NCBI RefSeq assembly: GCF_016908715.1
Contig: NZ_JAFBEK010000004.1
Span: forward strand, 97,952-161,951
Source of the DNA: Leuconostoc rapi
Lineage (GTDB): Bacteria; Bacillota; Bacilli; Lactobacillales; Lactobacillaceae
Length of the DNA stretch: 64,000 bases
Reading direction: 5' to 3'
The notes beneath the pieces were generated by a model. The model was not told where the DNA came from, made no database searches, and was given only the letters and a program-made list of their open reading frames with translations. Position numbers and translations under genes: made by a program. Positions 62,250 to 64,000 of the stretch are shown here, piece after piece. Numbering within the stretch: position 1 is the stretch's first letter; each line of letters starts with the position of its first letter.

Positions 62250-62672
62250 ATGACAATTTTTGATAAAATTATTGCTGGTGAAATTCCAAGCTACAAAGTA
62301 TATGAAGATGACGATATCTTAGCATTTTTAGATATTTCACAGGTCACACCAGGCCACACACTGGTTGTACCAAAGCAACCAGTCACTGACATTTTTTCAT
62401 ACGATGACGATTTAGCACAAAAAGTATTATTAAAATTGCCCAAAATTGCGCGAGCCATTAAAGCTAGCAACAATAAAATTAGTGGCATTAACATACAATC
62501 TAATAATGGCCCTTCTGCTGGTCAAACTGTTTTATACTCACACTGGCACCTCATTCCACGCTATGATAATGACGGACTAAATGACAAACTTGCGCCCACA
62601 ATTGATAATAGTGCAGAATTTTCAGCAGAACGGTATCAAACAATTGCTAATGCAATTGCCTCTCAATTTTAA
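62250..62672 (+). CDS. hit: HIT family hydrolase (HinT-like)
   Basis: 140 residues: FDKIIAGEIPSYKVYEDDDI, QVTPGHTLVVPKQ, and the histidine-triad segment reading YSHWHLIPRY. The two later His of the triad are present; the first (usually H-x-H-x-H) is Tyr96. Probably hydrolyses nucleotide phosphoramidates or adenylates. Divergent from ecsA and upstream of prsA, the usual ecs-hit-prsA neighbourhood of Firmicutes. Confidence 0.92.
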   Translation: MTIFDKIIAGEIPSYKVYEDDDILAFLDISQVTPGHTLVVPKQPVTDIFSYDDDLAQKVLLKLPKIARAIKASNNKISGINIQSNNGPSAGQTVLYSHWHLIPRYDNDGLNDKLAPTIDNSAEFSAERYQTIANAIASQF

Positions 62673-62683
62673 AGGAGAAACTT

Positions 62684-62926
62684 ATGAAAATTTTTGATAA
62701 TTTGAAAAATCTGACAACTCAAATTAAAAAAATTGCGACATTAACAAAAAAACTTCAAGCTCAGCAAGCTATCGTATCTGAAAAATTAATTGCGGCGCAA
62801 GCAGTTCAAGAAGACATTCAACGTGATATTGAAAAAATGAATTTCAAAAATCAACCACACTTAGACCGTATTCAAGAAAAAACGACTCATCTCAATGCTG
62901 AATTAGCAAAGTTTAAAGCGAAATAA
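62684..62926 (+). CDS. Small predicted coiled-coil protein between hit and prsA
   Basis: 80 residues, not recognised by family. Almost entirely alpha-helical with long polar and Ala/Leu heptads (AQQAIVSEKLIAAQAVQEDI), so probably a coiled coil. No signal peptide. AAGGAG precedes the ATG and the gap to hit is 11 bases, so it is co-transcribed with hit. Function unknown. Confidence 0.7.
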   Translation: MKIFDNLKNLTTQIKKIATLTKKLQAQQAIVSEKLIAAQAVQEDIQRDIEKMNFKNQPHLDRIQEKTTHLNAELAKFKAK

Positions 62927-62981
62927 CTGTTTTTGTGGTAAACTATTCAAATACTCATTAGAAAAGGAAACGAAACACGTT

Positions 62982-63890
62982 ATGCGTAAATTTATTTGGG
63001 GGCTCCTTGTAGTAATTTTTATTGGGGGTCTTGTCTTCCTTGGTTTAAACTCATCAAAGACTTTGATGACGTCAGACTCAGGAAAAATCACAGAAAACGA
63101 ATTCATAGCTGACATTAAAAAGTCATCAGCCGGACAACAAGAATTTGCTAATATGGTTATTAACAAGGTTCTTGCTAAGCAATATGGTGGTAACGTATCA
63201 AAATCAGATATTCAAGATGCCTTTGATACACAAAAAGCACAATATGGCGATTCATTTAAGCAAGCCTTGGCATCTAACAACACAACCGAAGATCAACTAA
63301 AGGTAAATATCAAAAACAACTTAATTATGACTGCCGCAGTTAAAGCAAATTACAAAATAACTGACAAGCAACTCAATGATGCCTATAAGAATTATCATCA
63401 AAACACTACGATTTCCTTAATCACTGCGAAAAATGAAGATGCTGCTAAAAAAGCCATTGATGATTTGAAATCTGGCGAAAACTGGGATACTGTTTATAAA
63501 AAGTATACAACGGATAAAACATACGCAAAACAAAATGGCCAATTACCCGCATTTGATTCAACTAGTACAGCTATTGATACAGCCATACAGAGCGCTGCAT
63601 TTAAGTTGAACAAATCAGGCGACTACTCAAGCTCACCTATTACTGGTTCAAATGGTGGTTATTACGTTATTACTTTAAACAAAAAAGCATCTAAACCTGG
63701 TTTAAATAGCGTCCGAAATAAATTATCAGATCAAATTGTATCATCATTCTTGAATGATCAGAAAAACACATCAAAAATTCAAGCAATTGTTGGAAAAATT
63801 TTACGTAAAGAAAACGTCAATGTAAAAGATTCTCAACTAAAAAATGCTCTAAACACTTATATGACAGCTGGTATTTCATCATCAAAGTAA
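62982..63890 (+). CDS. prsA: Foldase PrsA (parvulin-type), without a lipobox cysteine
   Basis: Extracytoplasmic peptidyl-prolyl isomerase and folding factor for secreted proteins. 302 residues: N-terminal helix (FIWGLLVVIFIGGLVFLGL), an N-terminal helical domain, and a parvulin-like segment (DLKSGENWDTVYKKYTTDKT; NGGYYVITLNKKASKPG). PrsA is usually a lipoprotein, but no Cys follows the helix here, so it would be an uncleaved membrane anchor or a secreted protein. AAGGA lies 13 bases before the ATG with a small hairpin between. Confidence 0.85.
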   Translation: MRKFIWGLLVVIFIGGLVFLGLNSSKTLMTSDSGKITENEFIADIKKSSAGQQEFANMVINKVLAKQYGGNVSKSDIQDAFDTQKAQYGDSFKQALASNNTTEDQLKVNIKNNLIMTAAVKANYKITDKQLNDAYKNYHQNTTISLITAKNEDAAKKAIDDLKSGENWDTVYKKYTTDKTYAKQNGQLPAFDSTSTAIDTAIQSAAFKLNKSGDYSSSPITGSNGGYYVITLNKKASKPGLNSVRNKLSDQIVSSFLNDQKNTSKIQAIVGKILRKENVNVKDSQLKNALNTYMTAGISSSK

Positions 63891-63910
63891 AAAACATAAC
63901 CTCTTTGAAG

Positions 63911-64000
63911 TGAACCCAATAACTTGGACAAAATAAAAAAATGTCCAGAAAGTTATTGGGTTTTTTCTATGTCTAAATATTCAAATGAATTTAAATTAAT
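63911..64000 (+). mobile_element. Left end of an IS3-family (IS150-like) insertion sequence
   Basis: The terminal sequence TGAACCCAATAACTTGGACA has the general look of IS3-family ends (TGxxCCxxxAAxTTGGACA), and a transposase-like ORF starts 58 bases inside. Positions 63913-63962 fold into a hairpin with a 13-bp outer stem and a T run. The element lies 20 bases after the prsA stop and continues past the window edge, so target duplication and right end cannot be seen. Confidence 0.75.
63969..64000 (+). CDS. IS3-type transposase OrfA, first 10 codons only
   Basis: Reads MSKYSNEFKL before the window ends. This matches the typical beginning of IS3-family OrfA helix-turn-helix proteins (M-x-K-Y-S-x-E-F-K). 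Partial, so completeness is unknown. Confidence 0.65.
   Translation, partial: MSKYSNEFKL

Noticed and set aside
1..64000. CRISPR arrays, rRNA genes, intact prophage or plasmid replication genes
   Set aside because: No regular spaced repeats, rRNA motifs or replication/packaging genes were seen.

Overview
The window looks like chromosome of an obligately heterofermentative lactic acid bacterium of the Leuconostocaceae, most likely Leuconostoc (inference). The DNA is AT-rich and nearly every gene is a low-GC Gram-positive housekeeping gene. pyk follows dnaE directly with no pfkA between them, as expected of phosphoketolase-pathway organisms. No rRNA, CRISPR array or intact prophage is present.

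Layout. 1-4780: threonine genes (thrC divergent from hom-thrB-aspartate kinase). 4830-16178: ansA, recO, era, dgkA, ybeY, phoH, amtB, pyk, dnaE and a small membrane protein. 16212-27062: one minus-strand aromatic operon (tkt, aroE, aroF, aroB, aroC, aroA, tyrA, a shikimate kinase-chorismate mutase fusion, a prephenate dehydratase-like gene, aroD). It encodes the pathway to chorismate and supplies its own erythrose-4-phosphate enzyme. 27093-32728: an ECF S component with a nucleoside hydrolase, degV, dfrA, cca and a TPR protein. 32933-43727: CsbD, HU, der, rpsA, cmk, a LysM protein, ribU under an FMN riboswitch, rluB, scpB, scpA, ribT, xerD, cvfB, yqeY, rpsU. 43845-48332: dus, folC, glpQ, a 2-hydroxyacid dehydrogenase. 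48412-50983: an EIIC-like membrane protein and ilvE behind a leader. 51122-56950: tRNA-Glu, yutD, yunD, pepP, ribosomal L27 and L21 with the L21 leader, and a TetR regulator. 57066-57883: tRNA-Arg followed by a scar-like, nearly gene-free stretch with tiny ORFs. 57884-63890: second CsbD, a PNPOx-like membrane protein, an SMR exporter, trmB, ecsB/ecsA, hit, prsA. 63911-64000: left end of an IS3-type element, cut by the window edge.

The main discovery candidate is a pair of leader-peptide attenuators. The aromatic operon has a good promoter, then a 17-codon ORF ending in Tyr-Tyr-Tyr-Phe-Trp-Phe-Met. After it come six alternating complementary arms that form two intrinsic terminators. The EIIC/ilvE operon has a good promoter, a 21-codon ORF ending in Ile-Asn-Val-Val-Ile-Ile-Thr, mutually exclusive hairpins and a strong terminator. 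Neither leader shows a T-box, the usual Firmicute solution. Both look like ribosome-mediated attenuation of the kind known from enterobacterial trp, phe and ilv leaders. If so, the orphan EIIC-like protein is probably connected to branched-chain amino acids rather than sugars.

Other points of interest are a Cys-to-Asp change at a DAHP synthase metal-ligand position, the kinase-mutase fusion, a dehydratase-like protein lacking the usual catalytic Thr, an apparently leaderless ecsA, and L27 with a cleavable extension but no prp gene beside it.
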